Assembly (NCBI RefSeq): GCF_030315685.1
Contig: NZ_JASXSI010000025.1
Coordinates: 18,790-82,789, forward strand
Reading direction: 5' to 3'
Length of the DNA stretch: 64,000 bases
Source of the DNA: Gordonia sp. ABSL11-1
GTDB taxonomy: Bacteria; Actinomycetota; Actinomycetes; Mycobacteriales; Mycobacteriaceae
In this document: positions 18,255 to 27,312 of the stretch, piece by piece
Layout of the letters: every line of letters begins with the position of its first letter
Position numbering within the stretch: the first letter of the stretch is position 1
Translations under genes and position numbers: made by a program
The notes under the pieces: model-generated
The model's database searches: none
What the model saw: only the letters and a program-made list of their open reading frames with translations
Told to the model about the DNA's origin: nothing

Positions 18255-19208
18255 CTACTTCGCGGTGCGCGCCGGTCGCAGCTCGCGCGGGAGCGCGAAC
18301 GTCAGGGTCTCGTTGGCGGTGTTCACGGTGTCGACCGTGTCGTAGCCGTACTCGGCCAGGAAGTCGAGCACGCCGCGCACCAGCACCTCCGGCACCGATG
18401 CGCCCGAGGTGACGCCGACGGTCGTGACACCGTCGAGCCAGGCCGGATCGATCTCGCGGGCGTAGTCGACCAGATGCGACGCCGACGCCCCGTTCTGCAG
18501 GGCGACCTCCACGAGCCGCACCGAGTTCGACGAGTTCTTCGAGCCCACCACGATGACCAGATCACACTGCGGCGCCATCGCCTTCACCGCGACCTGCCGA
18601 TTCTGGGTGGCGTAACAGATGTCGTCGCTCGGCGGATCGGCCAGCGCCGGGAACCGGGCACGCAGACGTTTGACCGTCTCCATGGTCTCGTCCACCGACA
18701 ACGTGGTCTGCGACAGCCAGATGACCTTCGACTCGTCCCGCACGACCACGTCGTCGACGTGATCGGGGCCGTCGACGAGTTGGATGTGCTCCGGGGCCTC
18801 ACCCGCGGTGCCCTCGACCTCCTCATGTCCCTCGTGGCCGATGAGGAGGATGTCGTAATCGTCGCGGGCGAAACGCTTGGCCTCTTGATGCACCTTCGTC
18901 ACCAGCGGGCACGTCGCGTCGATGGTCTTCAGGCTCCGCTGCGCGGCGCTGCGATGGACCTCCGGGGACACACCGTGGGCGGAGAACACGACGATGGCGC
19001 CCTCGGGCACCTCGTCGGTCTCGCCGACGAAGACCGCACCGCGATCGGTGAGCGTCTCGACGACATGCCGGTTGTGCACGATCTCCTTGCGCACGTAGAC
19101 GGGAGCGCCGTGTTTGTCGAGCGCGCGCTCGACGGTCTCCACGGCACGGTCCACACCGGCGCAGTAGCCGCGTGGTTCGGCCAGAAGGACACGTTTGCGT
19201 TCAACCAT
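18255..19208 (-). CDS. ispH: 4-hydroxy-3-methylbut-2-enyl diphosphate reductase
   Basis: Last enzyme of the non-mevalonate isoprenoid pathway; reduces HMBPP to IPP and DMAPP with a 4Fe-4S cluster. 317 residues from the ATG at 19208. The three cluster cysteines are visible in GYCAGVDRA (Cys16), DATCPLV and DDICYATQNRQ, and SGASVPEVLV closes the active-site region. Isoprenyl output links to uppS later in the window. Convergent with mycP4 and divergent from the lipid-droplet-type gene; M. tuberculosis has the same neighbour pair (Rv1110, Rv1109c). Confidence 0.95.
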   Translation of the reverse strand: MVERKRVLLAEPRGYCAGVDRAVETVERALDKHGAPVYVRKEIVHNRHVVETLTDRGAVFVGETDEVPEGAIVVFSAHGVSPEVHRSAAQRSLKTIDATCPLVTKVHQEAKRFARDDYDILLIGHEGHEEVEGTAGEAPEHIQLVDGPDHVDDVVVRDESKVIWLSQTTLSVDETMETVKRLRARFPALADPPSDDICYATQNRQVAVKAMAPQCDLVIVVGSKNSSNSVRLVEVALQNGASASHLVDYAREIDPAWLDGVTTVGVTSGASVPEVLVRGVLDFLAEYGYDTVDTVNTANETLTFALPRELRPARTAK

Positions 19209-19354
19209 GGTCCCCAGGGTACGGGTCCGGCCACGGTTCCGAACCGCTCGCTCCACGAGCGTCGTCCTGTCCGGCGTCGAGGAGTCCACACCTCGCGGTA
19301 CTGTCGTCGGGTCACCCGGTGGACCCCCGTCACACTGGATGGCAGAGTGTGGGC

Positions 19355-20206
19355 ATGGTTCGTGCACCCTATCCGGCCCGGATCGCCGCCGGCCTCGTCG
19401 TCACCGCGATCGAGGAGACCAAGAAGCTGCCCGCGCTGGTGATCACGCTGCCGATGACGGCGGTGAGTCAGACGCTGCAGGCCGGCATGCGGATGCAACA
19501 GAACATCGCCGAACTCGCGATCAAGGGTGACCTCACCCTGGAGTCGCTGTTCGAGAAGCCTGCCGACCAGCCCGAGTGGGCACGGTTCGACGAGGACGAC
19601 GACGCGATCGACGCCGAAGCCGACCGCACCCCGATCGAGAGTGCGGGTACCGCCCCGTCGGTGACCGACAACACATCCGACAATCCCGCGTCACCGCCTG
19701 CCCGGAAGACGCCCCCTCCCAAGGCCGCGACGCCGAAGGCAGGCGCGCAGAAGGGCGGCACCCAGAAGGCAGGGGCGCAGAAGGCAAGGGCGCAGAAGGC
19801 AAGCACACAGAAGGCAAGCACACAGAAGCCGGCGAAGAAGACCGCCCCACGCTCGGCAGCATCCACCTCGAAGGGCAGCGATACACCGTCGTCGCCCGAT
19901 CCGTCGGCCGGGCGGTTCGCGCTCTACAGCGCGCCACCGGAGACGGTCGTCAACGGCAGCGACGGCGACTCCTCGGGTGCAGTGAAGTCGTCGACGGCCG
20001 GTGGCGATGTCCCGGATATCGTCGAGTACATCGAGTACGACAACCTGACCCTCGCCCAACTGCGCGCCAAGCTGCGTTCGGTCGGGCTGGAGGAGTTGGA
20101 GCAACTCGTCGCCTACGAGAAGGCGACCAAGGGCCGGGCACCCTTCGTCACCATGATCGACAACCGCATCGCCTCGCAGAACAGCAAGCGGCAACAGCCC
20201 ACGTGA
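19355..20206 (+). CDS. Lipid-droplet-associated-type protein (Rv1109c family) with QK repeat
   Basis: 283 residues from the ATG at 19355. An amphipathic N-terminal part (about 1-70, MVRAPYPARIAAGLVVTAIE...) is followed by an acidic, Pro/Ala/Lys-rich linker with six pentads ending in QK (AGAQK, GGTQK, AGAQK, ARAQK, ASTQK, ASTQK) and a C-terminal helical domain (LAQLRAKLRSVGLEELEQL). Position between ispH and xseA matches Rv1109c, whose family has been annotated as lipid-droplet associated; that function is taken from family knowledge and not proven here. The basic repeat is reminiscent of heparin-binding hemagglutinin tails. xseA overlaps its stop by 4 bases. Confidence 0.65.
   Translation: MVRAPYPARIAAGLVVTAIEETKKLPALVITLPMTAVSQTLQAGMRMQQNIAELAIKGDLTLESLFEKPADQPEWARFDEDDDAIDAEADRTPIESAGTAPSVTDNTSDNPASPPARKTPPPKAATPKAGAQKGGTQKAGAQKARAQKASTQKASTQKPAKKTAPRSAASTSKGSDTPSSPDPSAGRFALYSAPPETVVNGSDGDSSGAVKSSTAGGDVPDIVEYIEYDNLTLAQLRAKLRSVGLEELEQLVAYEKATKGRAPFVTMIDNRIASQNSKRQQPT
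19739..19828. repeat. Six 15-bp tandem repeats (QK pentads)
   Basis: Six in-frame 15-bp units with consensus GCAAGCACACAGAAG / GCAGGGGCGCAGAAG; the last two are identical. Each encodes one pentapeptide ending Gln-Lys. Confidence 0.88.
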
Positions 20207-21459
20207 CGGCGGCAGAGTCGGCCAACTCGGCCGAGAATCCGTGGCCCGTCCGGACCGTCAACACCAAGATCGCCGACTGGATCCACCGGCTCGGACAGAT
20301 CTGGGTGGAGGGGCAGGTCACCCAGATCAACCGCCGTCCCGGCACGCGGGTCGCCTTCCTCACCCTGCGCGACCCCGCCGCCGACATCTCTGTCTCGGTG
20401 ACGTGCAGCCCGGATCTCTTGTACCGCACCGAGATCCCGCTCACCGAGGGCAGCCGAGTGGTCATGCTCGGCCGCCCGACCTACTTCACCGGACGTGGCA
20501 CAGTGTCGTTGCGCGTCACCGACATCCGGCCGGTCGGCGTCGGCGAACTCCTCGTGCGTATCGAGCGGCTGCGTCAGCTGCTCGCCGCGGAGGGCCTCTT
20601 CGATCCTCGCCTCAAGCGTCCACTTCCGTTCCTGCCCAAGGCAGTCGGCCTCATCAGCGGGCGTTCGAGTGCAGCACAGCGGGATGTGGTGGCGGTCGCG
20701 ACGTCGCGCTGGGAGGCGGTGCGCTTCGTCGTCCGCGATGCGCCGGTGCAGGGCCCGACGGCCGTCCCCCGCATCCTCGGTCATCTGACCGCGCTCGACG
20801 CCGATCCCGACGTCGAGGTGATCGTCATCGCTCGCGGCGGGGGCAGTGTCGAAGATCTGCTCCCCTTCTCTGACGAGGCGCTCCTGCGGGCCGTGTCCGC
20901 CTGTCGCACACCGGTGATCAGTGCGATCGGGCACGAGCCGGACACTCCGCTGCTCGACCTCGTCGCCGACGTCCGCGCCGCGACGCCGACCGACGCCGCC
21001 AAGCGGGTCGTGCCGGATGTGGCCGCCGAACTCGCCGGCATCGACGAACTCCGGGCACGCAGTGCGCACGCCCTGCGCAACTGGGTCCGCCGCGAGACCC
21101 ACGTGATCGACGGGTTGCGCGCCCGGCCGGTGCTCGCCCGCCCGTTCACCACGATCGACGCCCACGCCGCACAGGTCGACCGGATGCGGCGCGACATCCG
21201 ACGTGACGTCCGCCGCCACGTCGACGCCGAGGAACGCCGCCGTGACCATCTGTCGGCGCGACTTGCCACACTGGGTCCGGCCCAGACGCTGGCGCGGGGA
21301 TACGCGGTGGTGCAGCGCACCGACGTCGAGCGTCCGCATGTGGTCGGCGAGATCGCGGACATGCCGCCCGGCGCCGAGGTGCGCATTCGGGTGGCCGACG
21401 GTTCGGCGGTCGCGCACGTGACCGGCGGTGCCCACGTGACCGAAGGAGAAGCATCGTGA
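20203..21459 (+). CDS. xseA: Exodeoxyribonuclease VII large subunit
   Basis: Large subunit of exonuclease VII, which degrades single-stranded DNA with XseB. 418 residues from GTG at 20203 (GTGA overlap with the previous stop). The N-terminal OB-fold contains IWVEGQVTQINRR. The catalytic region includes GLISGRSSAAQRDV, VIVIARGGGSVEDL and the family motif GHEPDTPLLD. A Arg-rich coiled coil and a C-terminal GYAVVQ segment complete the usual layout. xseB overlaps its end. Confidence 0.95.
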   Translation: MTAAESANSAENPWPVRTVNTKIADWIHRLGQIWVEGQVTQINRRPGTRVAFLTLRDPAADISVSVTCSPDLLYRTEIPLTEGSRVVMLGRPTYFTGRGTVSLRVTDIRPVGVGELLVRIERLRQLLAAEGLFDPRLKRPLPFLPKAVGLISGRSSAAQRDVVAVATSRWEAVRFVVRDAPVQGPTAVPRILGHLTALDADPDVEVIVIARGGGSVEDLLPFSDEALLRAVSACRTPVISAIGHEPDTPLLDLVADVRAATPTDAAKRVVPDVAAELAGIDELRARSAHALRNWVRRETHVIDGLRARPVLARPFTTIDAHAAQVDRMRRDIRRDVRRHVDAEERRRDHLSARLATLGPAQTLARGYAVVQRTDVERPHVVGEIADMPPGAEVRIRVADGSAVAHVTGGAHVTEGEAS

Positions 21460-21713
21460 TGCAGGACAGCGACGACGAGACCGCCGACATCACCGAGGAC
21501 TGGGTTCCCGTCGAGGAACTGGGATACGAGCAGGCCCGCGACGAACTCGTCGACGTCGTCGCGACCCTCGAACACGGTGGCCTCGACCTCGACGCATCAC
21601 TCGCACTCTGGGAACGCGGTGAGGCGCTGGCCACACGCTGTGAGGAACATCTCGCCGGCGCGCGCGCGAGAATCGAGGCGGCGATCGCCGAAACCGATCC
21701 GGACGACGACTGA
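21456..21713 (+). CDS. xseB: Exodeoxyribonuclease VII small subunit
   Basis: 85 residues with the short XseB helical hairpin: LGYEQARDELVDVVATLEHGGLDLDASLALWERGEALA. The start is GTG at 21456 or the adjacent ATG at 21459; AAGGAG lies 7-10 bases upstream and the start overlaps the xseA stop. Forms the catalytic holoenzyme with XseA. Confidence 0.94.
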   Translation: MMQDSDDETADITEDWVPVEELGYEQARDELVDVVATLEHGGLDLDASLALWERGEALATRCEEHLAGARARIEAAIAETDPDDD

Positions 21714-21735
21714 CTGGCGGCGCGGCTGGTCCGGC

Positions 21736-22302
21736 TCAGGCCCGCCCGGGCAGCGGCTGCCGGGCGAGGACCGCGGTGGCGATCTCGGTCATGTCCTCGT
21801 CTGGTCCGCGTGACAGCACGGCGATCCGGACGTCGCCGAGGTCGGTGATCCAGAATTTCTTCTCGTCCGGCGTCTCGTAGGCCACCCATTCGCGTCCACC
21901 CACCTGCCGGGTGCCCCTGCCGAGCGCCTCGCCGCCGCCCAGCTTGACCACGAGGTCCTCCTCGGCGGCATCCGTCTGGCTGAGCTGCACGTATGCGCCG
22001 ACATCGGAGATCCAGCCGACGGTGCTGACCCGCGTGTTGCCGACGGGCTGGGTCGACCCCGAGTTCGGCTTCCATCCCGCAGGCGTCGCGGGGCGTCGGA
22101 TCGGGAACGGCAGGTCGCGGGCGTCGGCCTGCAACGCGTTGGCGACATCGAAACTCGGGGTGCGGTCGTCGGAGGCCTGACCGGTGAGCCCGACCGAGCA
22201 ATTGCCGGAGGCGATCGCGACGATCGCGCAGATGACCAGCAGCGGGATCAAGGACCAGATCATGTCCTTGCTGCTGTGCAGGATGCGGGGTTTGGCGGCC
22301 AT
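21736..22302 (-). CDS. Membrane-anchored DUF4245 protein (Rv1100-like)
   Basis: 188 residues from ATG at 22302: a short cytosolic start, one membrane segment (SLIPLLVICAIVAIASG) and an extracytoplasmic domain with FPIRRPATPAGWKPNSGS, GWISDVGAYVQLSQ and a WVAYETPDEKKFW segment. The pattern and its position between xseB and glpX match the actinobacterial DUF4245 family (Rv1100 in M. tuberculosis). Function unknown. Convergent with xseB; divergent from the amino-acid transporter. Confidence 0.8.
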   Translation of the reverse strand: MAAKPRILHSSKDMIWSLIPLLVICAIVAIASGNCSVGLTGQASDDRTPSFDVANALQADARDLPFPIRRPATPAGWKPNSGSTQPVGNTRVSTVGWISDVGAYVQLSQTDAAEEDLVVKLGGGEALGRGTRQVGGREWVAYETPDEKKFWITDLGDVRIAVLSRGPDEDMTEIATAVLARQPLPGRA

Positions 22303-22408
22303 GTCATCGAGTATCCCAAGGACCGCGCGCCGGGCCGGACGCCACCCATCCGACCAGTCTGATCCCAAGGGCTGTTCACCGGGTCGTCGCGCAGTGTTGA
22401 GTGGTCAC

Positions 22409-23896
22409 ATGAGACGACTCCGACGCGCGGCGCCCGCGCTGTGCCTCGTCATCCTGCTCGTCGTCGGGCTGTCCGGGTGTGGACGCGACCCCGCCGCCAA
22501 CGGGTTCGAGAGCATCCGGGAATCCGGCGTCCTCCGGGTGGGCACCGAGGGTACGTACGCGCCGTTCAGCTACCACGATCCGACCTCGGGACAACTCGCC
22601 GGATACGACGTCGATGTCGCCAACGCGGTCGCCGACAAACTCGGTGTCCGTGCCGAGTTCGTCGAGACGCCGTGGGACTCGATCTTCGCCGCCCTCGGTG
22701 CCGACCGCTTCGACGTGGTCGCCAACCAGGTCACCATCACCCCCGAGCGACAGGCCAAATACGATCTCTCCGAGCCGTACTCGGTGGGTGAAGGCGTCAT
22801 CGTCACCCGTGCCGACGACTCCTCGATCCGCTCACTCGAGGACCTGAACGGAAAGGTCACCGCGCAGTCGGCGACGAGCAACTGGGCCCAGGTCGCGGCC
22901 GACGCCGGGGCCCGGGTCGAGTCGGTCGAGGGATTCACGCAGGCGATCAAGCTGCTCAACCAGGGACGAGTGCAGGCGACCGTCAACGACAGCATCGCCG
23001 TGTACGCCTACCTCGCCGAGACCGGCGACAAGAGCGTGAAGATCGCCACCACCACCGGCGACACCAGCGAGCAGGCGTTCGCGGTACGCAAGGACAGCCG
23101 GATCGTCGGCGAGATCGACCGCGCGCTCGACGAGCTGAAGGCCGACGGCACACTGACCCAGATCTCCCAGAAGTACCTGAAGGCCGACGCCAGTGGCTCA
23201 CCGACCGCCGCCGCGCAGGAGCAACCCGCCTCACGCAGTACATGGCAGCTGATCGCCGACAACCTGTGGCCGATGGCGAAGGCCACGCTCACCATGACGA
23301 TCCCGCTGGCGGCGATCAGCTTCCTCGTCGGACTGGTCATCGCCCTGGTGGTCGCCCTGGCCCGGCTCTCGTCGAACCGGATCGTGTCAGGAGCGGCGCG
23401 GTTCTACATCTCGGTGATCCGCGGCACCCCGCTGCTCGTGCAGTTGTTCATCATCTTCTACGCCCTGCCCGAGCTGGGGATCTCGGTGCCGCCGTTCCCC
23501 GCGGCGGTCGTGGCGTTCTCGCTCAACGTCGGCGGGTATGCGGCCGAGATCATCCGCAGCGCCATCCTGTCGGTGCCGAGGGGACAGACCGAGGCGGCGC
23601 AGACCATCGGCATGGACTACGCGACGACGATGCGGCGGATCGTCTTGCCGCAGGCGGCGCGCAACGCGGTCCCGGGGCTGTCGAACACGCTCATCTCGTT
23701 GGTGAAGGACACCTCGCTGGCGTCGACGATCCTGGTGACCGAATTGCTCCGGGTGGCCCAGATCGCGGCGGCACCGACGTTCGAGTTCTTCGCCCTGTAC
23801 ACCACCGCGGCGGTCTACTACTGGATCGTCTGCTTCATCCTGTCCGGCCTGCAGGGCCGACTCGAGAACCGACTCGGAAGGTTCGTGACGGTATGA
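22409..23896 (+). CDS. Amino-acid ABC transporter, fused binding protein and permease
   Basis: 495 residues in one chain. The signal peptide has a lipobox-like LVVGLSGCG, so Cys may be lipidated. A periplasmic-type amino-acid binding domain follows (about 35-270: GVLRVGTEGTYAPFSY, GYDVDVANAV), then a HisM/GlnP-type permease domain with membrane helices and the EAA loop (EAAQTIGMDYATTMRRIVLPQA). Binding proteins and permeases are usually separate in Gram-positives; the fusion tethers receptor to channel, as in some GlnP-type systems. ATG at 22409 is preferred; an in-frame GTG at 22394 is possible. The stop overlaps the ATPase gene by 4 bases. Substrate probably glutamine, cystine or a related polar amino acid. 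Confidence 0.88.
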   Translation: MRRLRRAAPALCLVILLVVGLSGCGRDPAANGFESIRESGVLRVGTEGTYAPFSYHDPTSGQLAGYDVDVANAVADKLGVRAEFVETPWDSIFAALGADRFDVVANQVTITPERQAKYDLSEPYSVGEGVIVTRADDSSIRSLEDLNGKVTAQSATSNWAQVAADAGARVESVEGFTQAIKLLNQGRVQATVNDSIAVYAYLAETGDKSVKIATTTGDTSEQAFAVRKDSRIVGEIDRALDELKADGTLTQISQKYLKADASGSPTAAAQEQPASRSTWQLIADNLWPMAKATLTMTIPLAAISFLVGLVIALVVALARLSSNRIVSGAARFYISVIRGTPLLVQLFIIFYALPELGISVPPFPAAVVAFSLNVGGYAAEIIRSAILSVPRGQTEAAQTIGMDYATTMRRIVLPQAARNAVPGLSNTLISLVKDTSLASTILVTELLRVAQIAAAPTFEFFALYTTAAVYYWIVCFILSGLQGRLENRLGRFVTV

Positions 23897-24702
23897 CACA
23901 TGCTCCCGGTGATCCCAGCGACCCGATCGCACCCCCGGCCGCCGACGACGACCGCCCGCTGGTCGAGGTGACCGGACTACGGAAGTCCTTCGGCGACAAC
24001 GAGGTCCTCAAGGGTATCGAGTTCTCCGTTCCCGCCGGCAGTGTCACCGTGATCCTCGGCCCGAGCGGGTCGGGCAAGACCACGATCCTCCGGTCTCTCA
24101 ACGCCCTCGACCGCCCCGACGCCGGGATCGTGCGGGTCGCCGGGGCGACGGTCGACTTCGCCGGACGGGTCACCAAGGCCGACATCGCCCACTACCGCAG
24201 GCAGAGCGCCATGGTCTTCCAGAGCCACAATCTCTTCCCGCACAAGACCGTGCTCGAGAACGTGATCGAAGGACCCGTGATCGTGCAGAAGCGCCCGCGA
24301 GCAGAGGCGATCGCCGACGCCGAGCGGCTCCTCGGTGAGGTCGGCCTCCTCGACAAGCGCGATCAGTACCCCGCCCAACTCTCCGGCGGTCAGCAACAAC
24401 GTGCCGGGATCGTCCGGGCCCTGGCGTTGCGCCCCGAGGTGATGCTGTTCGACGAGCCGACGTCGGCACTCGACCCGGAACTCGTCGGCGACGTCCTGTC
24501 GGTGTTGCGCGACCTCGCCGCCCAGGGCTGGACGATGATCGTCGTGACCCACGAGATCCGGTTCGCACGACAGGTCGCCGATCAGGTCATCTTCGCCGAT
24601 CACGGCGTCGTTCTCGAACACGGGACCGCAGCGGAGGTCATCGACGACCCGTCGCACGACCGCACCCGACAGTTTCTGCGCCGACTCCTCGATCCGCTCT
24701 GA
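23893..24702 (+). CDS. Amino-acid ABC transporter ATP-binding protein (GlnQ-type)
   Basis: 269 residues: a ~20-residue polar lead, then a complete nucleotide-binding domain with Walker A GPSGSGKTT, the Q-loop FQSHNLFPHKTVLENV, the signature LSGGQQQRAGIVRAL, Walker B VMLFDEPTSALDPE, and the switch His in VVTHE. The HNLFPHKTVLEN segment is typical of polar amino-acid importers. Starts at 23893, overlapping the fused permease by 4 bases (ATGA), so the two genes form a complete importer. Confidence 0.92.
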   Translation: MTHAPGDPSDPIAPPAADDDRPLVEVTGLRKSFGDNEVLKGIEFSVPAGSVTVILGPSGSGKTTILRSLNALDRPDAGIVRVAGATVDFAGRVTKADIAHYRRQSAMVFQSHNLFPHKTVLENVIEGPVIVQKRPRAEAIADAERLLGEVGLLDKRDQYPAQLSGGQQQRAGIVRALALRPEVMLFDEPTSALDPELVGDVLSVLRDLAAQGWTMIVVTHEIRFARQVADQVIFADHGVVLEHGTAAEVIDDPSHDRTRQFLRRLLDPL

Positions 24703-24813
24703 CCCGGCTGATCAAACGTCCGGTGTGACATGCAAGGATGGTGACAACCCGCCGCAAGTCAGCACTGGCCACATCCCGGACGGTGCTCAGTCTCCACGAC
24801 GAGGAGTTCGCCG

Positions 24814-25806
24814 ATGTCACCTTCCCCGCAGGCCCCCGACCGCAACCTGGCAATGGAGTTGGTGCGCGTCACCGAGGCCGCGGCACTCGCCGCCGGACGC
24901 TGGGTCGGCCGCGGTGAGAAGAAGAAGGGCGACGGGGCGGCCGTCGACGCGATGCGGGAACTCCTCTCGACCGTCTCGATGCGGGGCGTCGTCGTCATCG
25001 GCGAGGGTGAGAAGGACGAGGCGCCGATGCTGTTCAACGGCGAGGAGGTCGGCAACGGCGCGGGCCCCGAGTGCGACGTGGCGGTCGACCCGATCGACGG
25101 CACCACGCTGATGGCCGAGGGCCGGCCGAACTCGATCGCGGTCATCGCGGTCAGCGAGCGCGGCACCATGTACGACCCGTCGGCGGTGTTCTACATGGAC
25201 AAGATCGCCGTCGGCCCGGAGGCCAAGGGCGCGATCAACATCGACGAGTCCGTCGCCTGGAACATCAACTCGGTCGCCAAGGCCAAGGGCATCGACATCG
25301 CCGATCTGACCGTCGTCGTCCTCGACCGGCCGCGCCACGCCGAGCTGATCGGCGAGATCCGCGATGCCGGTGCCAAGATCCGCCTCATCTCCGACGGTGA
25401 CGTCGCCGGCGCGATCGCGGCGGCCGGCGACTACTCCACCGTCGACATGCTGATGGGCGTCGGCGGAACCCCCGAGGGCATCATCACGGCCGTCGCGATG
25501 AAGTGCATGGGCGGCGAGATCCAGGGCAAGCTCTGGCCGCGCAACGACGAGGAGCGGCAGAAGGCCCTCGACGCCGGCCACGACCTCGACCGCGTCCTCA
25601 CCAACGACATCCTCGTGAGCGGCGAGAACTCCTTCTTCTGCGCCACCGGCGTCACCAACGGTGACATGCTGCGCGGCGTGACCTACCGCCCGAACGGCGC
25701 CACCACCCGCTCGCTGGTGATGCGTTCCAAGTCCGGCACGATCCGCCGGATCGAGGCGGTCCACCAGGTCGAGAAGCTGCGCGAGTACGCGCGCGTCGAC
25801 ATCTGA
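24814..25806 (+). CDS. glpX: Class II fructose-1,6-bisphosphatase
   Basis: Gluconeogenic enzyme converting fructose-1,6-bisphosphate to fructose-6-phosphate. 330 residues with GlpX landmarks: a Lys-rich KKKGDGAAVDAMR, the metal-binding EGEKDEAPML and DPIDGTT motifs, and MGVGGTPEGIITA. ATG at 24814 is preceded by GAGGAG. Same order (glpX then fum) as M. tuberculosis Rv1099c-Rv1098c, where GlpX is the main FBPase. It is followed by fumC after 75 bp. Confidence 0.95.
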   Translation: MSPSPQAPDRNLAMELVRVTEAAALAAGRWVGRGEKKKGDGAAVDAMRELLSTVSMRGVVVIGEGEKDEAPMLFNGEEVGNGAGPECDVAVDPIDGTTLMAEGRPNSIAVIAVSERGTMYDPSAVFYMDKIAVGPEAKGAINIDESVAWNINSVAKAKGIDIADLTVVVLDRPRHAELIGEIRDAGAKIRLISDGDVAGAIAAAGDYSTVDMLMGVGGTPEGIITAVAMKCMGGEIQGKLWPRNDEERQKALDAGHDLDRVLTNDILVSGENSFFCATGVTNGDMLRGVTYRPNGATTRSLVMRSKSGTIRRIEAVHQVEKLREYARVDI

Positions 25807-25881
25807 TCCCACCCCCACTCTGCAGCCCGACATCTCCACCGAGCCGCTGGCTCATCGATTCGAACGAGGATGGTTGCCGTC

Positions 25882-27282
25882 ATGGCCGAACAGCAGTACC
25901 GCATCGAGCACGACACCATGGGCGAGGTCAAGGTCCCGATCGACGCGCTGTGGCGCGCACAGACCCAGCGCGCGGTCGAGAACTTCCCCATCAGTCACCG
26001 CCCGCTCGAGCGGACGCAGATCCGCGCGATGGGCCTGCTGAAGGCAGCATGCGCGCAGGTGAACAAGGACCTCGGCCTGCTTGACGCCGAGAAGGCCGAC
26101 GCGATCGTCGCCGCGGCCAAGGAGATCGCCGACGGCAAGCACGACGATCAGTTCCCGATCGACGTGTTCCAGACCGGATCGGGCACCAGCTCCAACATGA
26201 ACGCCAACGAGGTGATCGCGTCGATCGCGAAGGCCAACGGCGTCGCGATCCACCCGAACGACCACGTGAACATGTCGCAGTCGTCGAACGACACCTTCCC
26301 CACCGCGACCCACGTCGCGGCCACCGAGGCCGCCGTCACCGACCTGATCCCCGCCCTCGACCATCTTCGGCTCGCGTTGCTGGACAAGGCGACGCAGTGG
26401 CGTGAGGTCGTCAAGAGCGGGCGGACGCACCTGATGGATGCGGTGCCGGTGACGCTCGGTCAGGAGTTCGGCGGGTACGCACGGCAGGTCGAGGCCGGCA
26501 TCGAGCGCGTGACCGCAACGCTGCCGCGGGTCGGCGAACTGCCGATCGGCGGTACGGCCGTCGGCACCGGGCTCAACGCGCCCGACGGATTCGGCACCAA
26601 GGTCGTCGCCGAGCTGCGCGGCCTCACCGACGTCGACGCGCTCACGCTCGCCAAGGACAACTTCGAGGCGCAGGCCGCACGCGACGGCCTCGTCGAACTG
26701 TCCGGTGCGCTCAAGACCATCGCCGTGTCGCTCACCAAGATCGCCAACGACGTCCGCTGGATGGGCTCCGGTCCGCTCACCGGCCTCGGTGAGATCGCGC
26801 TCCCCGATCTGCAGCCGGGCAGCTCGATCATGCCGGGCAAGGTCAATCCTGTTCTGCCCGAGGCGGTCACGCAGGTCGCAGCTCAGGTCATCGGCAACGA
26901 CGCCGCGGTCACCTGGGGTGGCGGCAACGGGGCGTTCGAGCTGAACGTCTACATCCCGATGATGGCGCGCAACGTTCTCGAGTCGCTCAAGCTACTGGCC
27001 AACGTGTCGCGACTGTTCGCCGACCGCTGCATCGTCGGCCTCGTGGCCAACGAAGACCGACTGCGCACCCTGGCCGAGAGCTCACCGTCGATCGTGACCC
27101 CGCTGAACAGCGCGATCGGGTACGAGGAGGCGGCCGCTGTCGCCAAGCAGGCGCTCAAGGAGGGCAAGACGATCCGGCAGACCGTGATCGATCGCGGGTT
27201 GATCGGCGACACGCTGTCCGAGGCCGAACTCGACAAGCGCCTCGACGTCCTGAAGATGGCCAATCTCGACCGCGAGCGCTGA
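25882..27282 (+). CDS. fumC: Class II fumarate hydratase
   Basis: Cytosolic TCA-cycle enzyme, fumarate to malate. About 466 residues with the class II fumarase signatures: TGSGTSSNMNANEV, QSSNDTFPTATH, SGRTHLMDAVPVTLGQE and the mobile catalytic loop GSSIMPGKVNPV. The ATG at 25882 (MAEQQYRIEHDTMG) is preferred because GAGG sits 13 bases upstream; an in-frame ATG at 25870 has that GAGG directly abutting it. A strong hairpin follows at 27313. Confidence 0.95.
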   Translation: MAEQQYRIEHDTMGEVKVPIDALWRAQTQRAVENFPISHRPLERTQIRAMGLLKAACAQVNKDLGLLDAEKADAIVAAAKEIADGKHDDQFPIDVFQTGSGTSSNMNANEVIASIAKANGVAIHPNDHVNMSQSSNDTFPTATHVAATEAAVTDLIPALDHLRLALLDKATQWREVVKSGRTHLMDAVPVTLGQEFGGYARQVEAGIERVTATLPRVGELPIGGTAVGTGLNAPDGFGTKVVAELRGLTDVDALTLAKDNFEAQAARDGLVELSGALKTIAVSLTKIANDVRWMGSGPLTGLGEIALPDLQPGSSIMPGKVNPVLPEAVTQVAAQVIGNDAAVTWGGGNGAFELNVYIPMMARNVLESLKLLANVSRLFADRCIVGLVANEDRLRTLAESSPSIVTPLNSAIGYEEAAAVAKQALKEGKTIRQTVIDRGLIGDTLSEAELDKRLDVLKMANLDRER

Positions 27283-27312
27283 CCGACCGACATCCGATCC
27301 AGGCGACATCTG

